NCBI GenBank assembly: GCA_001797285.1
Contig: MGOZ01000050.1
Coordinates: forward strand, 894 to 64,893
DNA: 64,000 bases
Origin: Coxiella sp. RIFCSPHIGHO2_12_FULL_42_15
GTDB lineage: Bacteria > Pseudomonadota > Gammaproteobacteria > Coxiellales > Coxiellaceae
Direction: 5' to 3'
Shown here: piece by piece, positions 62,813 through 64,000 of the stretch
How positions within the stretch are numbered: position 1 is the stretch's first letter
Layout: each line of letters begins with the position of its first letter
Notes under the pieces: generated by a model
The model's database searches: none
Told to the model about the DNA's origin: nothing
The model's input: the letters and a program-made list of their open reading frames with translations, nothing else
Position numbers and translations under genes: made by a program

Positions 62813-64000
62813 TTATTTAAATGGTTTTGGTTTATACTGAGTATGATGCATCGCAATACCAAAACTTCTTAGCTGTTGCATACGGGTCAATACAGCAGCT
62901 CCTTCTAAAAGGTTATAAGCCACTTGCTTGACGGTTCTATTTTCTAATTTTTCTAGAAAAGTTCCTTTAACAAATTCGTTGAAAGATCCCATCGCTGGGC
63001 CACACCAAATTTGATAATCCGTCACCCGAGATAAATCGCCCATGATGGCCCATCGACTACTTTGACCCAGATAAGATCTAAAAATCAAAGCCATTTTATA
63101 TTTTTTATTTTGATGAGCCATTTCAATTTGTTTAGGATCGCGTGACTGAAAAAAGGCTCGAGTTTTTTCCCATACGACATCAATGTGTTCACGAAATATT
63201 TCTTTTTCAACAAAAGATTTTTCACTTTCGGAAAGTTCTTCTATAGTAGAATATTTTTGATAAAACTCATAAAGTTTTTTAGCCCTGGGGCTGAACATGG
63301 TTCCTTTTTTAAGCACTTGTAATTGAATACCCAACTCAAACATGTCCGCCGCTGGTGCCATAGCAACATCCGTTAAATCCGCTTTTGCTAACATTTCTTT
63401 TGCTAAAGGAGAAATATCTGCCTCAACCGTAGATTCATTTACCGATCCTGTTAATACGTAATCCGCACCCATTGCAAATGCGGCACTTAACGCGCTTGGC
63501 GTACCTAAACCTCCTGCTGCGCCAACACGAATGGGTTTTTTATAATTATAACGTTGTTCCGCTTCCCTGGCCATTTGTTTGATCACAGGAAATAATGCTG
63601 TTAATGGACGACGGTCCGTGTGCCCTCCTGAATCTGCTTCAACAGTAATATCTTCTGCAATGGGCACTTGGCTTGCGAGCTCGGCTTCTTCTGAAGTTAA
63701 CCAACGTTGCTCAACGAGATCTCGAAGCATTTCCTCGGGGGGAGGTGAAATAAAAATTTTAGCGACACTTGGATGAGAAAGTTTTGCTAAGATCCGATTT
63801 TTTCTAAGAACATTCCCATCAGAATCTAATGAAATTCCCGAAAAGGCATAACGCAAAATATAGGGTGTTAAGTTCATATACGCGGAAGCAGAAACGTAGA
63901 CGATACCCATTCTAAGATATAATTCTGCCGTCTCTTTTTCTATTTCAGGTTCATTAATATTATAAATCAAATTTGAGGACCAGTTTTTTTTCTCTTGTCC
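62813..64000 (-). CDS. PfaD-type enoyl reductase, 5' truncated by window edge
   Basis: FMN-dependent 2-nitropropane dioxygenase-fold protein of the PfaD family, which serves as a free enoyl reductase in PUFA synthases and trans-AT polyketide synthases. The frame is open to the edge; residues encoded at 63971-64000 continue the family's NLIYNINEPEIE segment, so the true start lies outside. Seen are RVGAAGGLGTPSALSAAFAMGADYVLTGSVNEST (FMN-binding) and DVAMAPAADMFELGIQLQVLKKGTMFSPRAKKLYE, both diagnostic. With the neighbouring condensation protein it suggests a hybrid polyketide/peptide or lipid pathway. Confidence 0.88.
   Translation of the reverse strand, partial: GQEKKNWSSNLIYNINEPEIEKETAELYLRMGIVYVSASAYMNLTPYILRYAFSGISLDSDGNVLRKNRILAKLSHPSVAKIFISPPPEEMLRDLVEQRWLTSEEAELASQVPIAEDITVEADSGGHTDRRPLTALFPVIKQMAREAEQRYNYKKPIRVGAAGGLGTPSALSAAFAMGADYVLTGSVNESTVEADISPLAKEMLAKADLTDVAMAPAADMFELGIQLQVLKKGTMFSPRAKKLYEFYQKYSTIEELSESEKSFVEKEIFREHIDVVWEKTRAFFQSRDPKQIEMAHQNKKYKMALIFRSYLGQSSRWAIMGDLSRVTDYQIWCGPAMGSFNEFVKGTFLEKLENRTVKQVAYNLLEGAAVLTRMQQLRSFGIAMHHTQYKPKPFK

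Noticed and set aside
1-64000. tRNA or rRNA genes
   Set aside because: No cloverleaf or rRNA-like sequence was recognised in the intergenic regions; the GC-rich islands there are R2, R3 and R4 repeats.

Overview
The window looks like chromosomal DNA of a gammaproteobacterium, most plausibly of the Legionellales (Coxiella/Rickettsiella/Aquicella-type). This is inferred from three things: moderate-to-low GC, a gltA (minus strand) / sdhCDAB-sucAB-sucCD (plus strand) TCA block followed by kbl-tdh, and many small palindromic repeat families. No rRNA, tRNA, CRISPR array or phage module was seen.

Positions 1-37196 hold a large cell-surface carbohydrate locus. A tightly overlapping plus-strand operon (1-13639) encodes sugar-nucleotide epimerases/dehydratases, a nucleotidyltransferase-PfkB kinase fusion, an MocA-type oxidoreductase, a nucleotide-sugar dehydrogenase homologue without its catalytic cysteine, a methyltransferase, a split transketolase, a radical SAM protein and two unrecognised proteins. 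A short exported protein faces the other way. Next come an AAC(3)-fold acetyltransferase, a NodU-type carbamoyltransferase and an ABC-2 exporter (permease and ATPase) interrupted by a MITE. Positions 18878-29628 form an AT-rich module: three paralogous large membrane proteins (probable GT-C glycosyltransferases), a flippase-like protein, a DPM1-like GT2 and three paralogous Fe(II)/2-oxoglutarate dioxygenases. A minus-strand operon (32289 to 28690) supplies a transaldolase, a paralogue of an upstream unknown, a GmhA-like SIS isomerase and the third dioxygenase. Facing it are a DegT aminotransferase with a G9 tract, an FkbM methyltransferase, a fourth dioxygenase and an SGNH hydrolase. Transketolase, transaldolase, SIS isomerase and kinase-nucleotidyltransferase together suggest a locus-encoded route from pentose phosphates to an NDP-heptose, which would then be decorated and exported.

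Positions 37515-42470 are a compact minus-strand operon: an MtnK-like remnant kinase, MtnA, a class II aldolase-SDR fusion and a saccharopine-dehydrogenase-like protein. It resembles the DHAP-shunt type of 5-methylthioribose/5-deoxyribose salvage. Positions 42805-47454 carry an outer-membrane phospholipase A, an exported YARHG protein whose signal peptide is split by an in-frame palindromic repeat, a Fic protein with a tandem operator, and a DUF4143 ATPase.

Positions 47563-61488 are central metabolism (gltA, sdhCDAB, sucABCD, kbl, tdh). Copies of a GC-rich MITE lie in the gltA leader, between sucB and sucC, and between sucD and kbl. From 61516 to the right edge, a free-standing condensation-domain protein and a PfaD-type enoyl reductase (cut by the edge) mark the border of a probable polyketide/nonribosomal peptide or PUFA-type cluster.

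Four repeat families recur: R1 (about 168 bp, three copies, 30-bp terminal inverted repeats), R2 (three-hairpin element, two copies), R3 (about 150 bp GC-rich MITE with GGGTGTAGCCT ends, three copies plus fragments, one with an 8-bp target duplication) and R4 (27-bp perfect inverted repeat, one copy plus a fragment).
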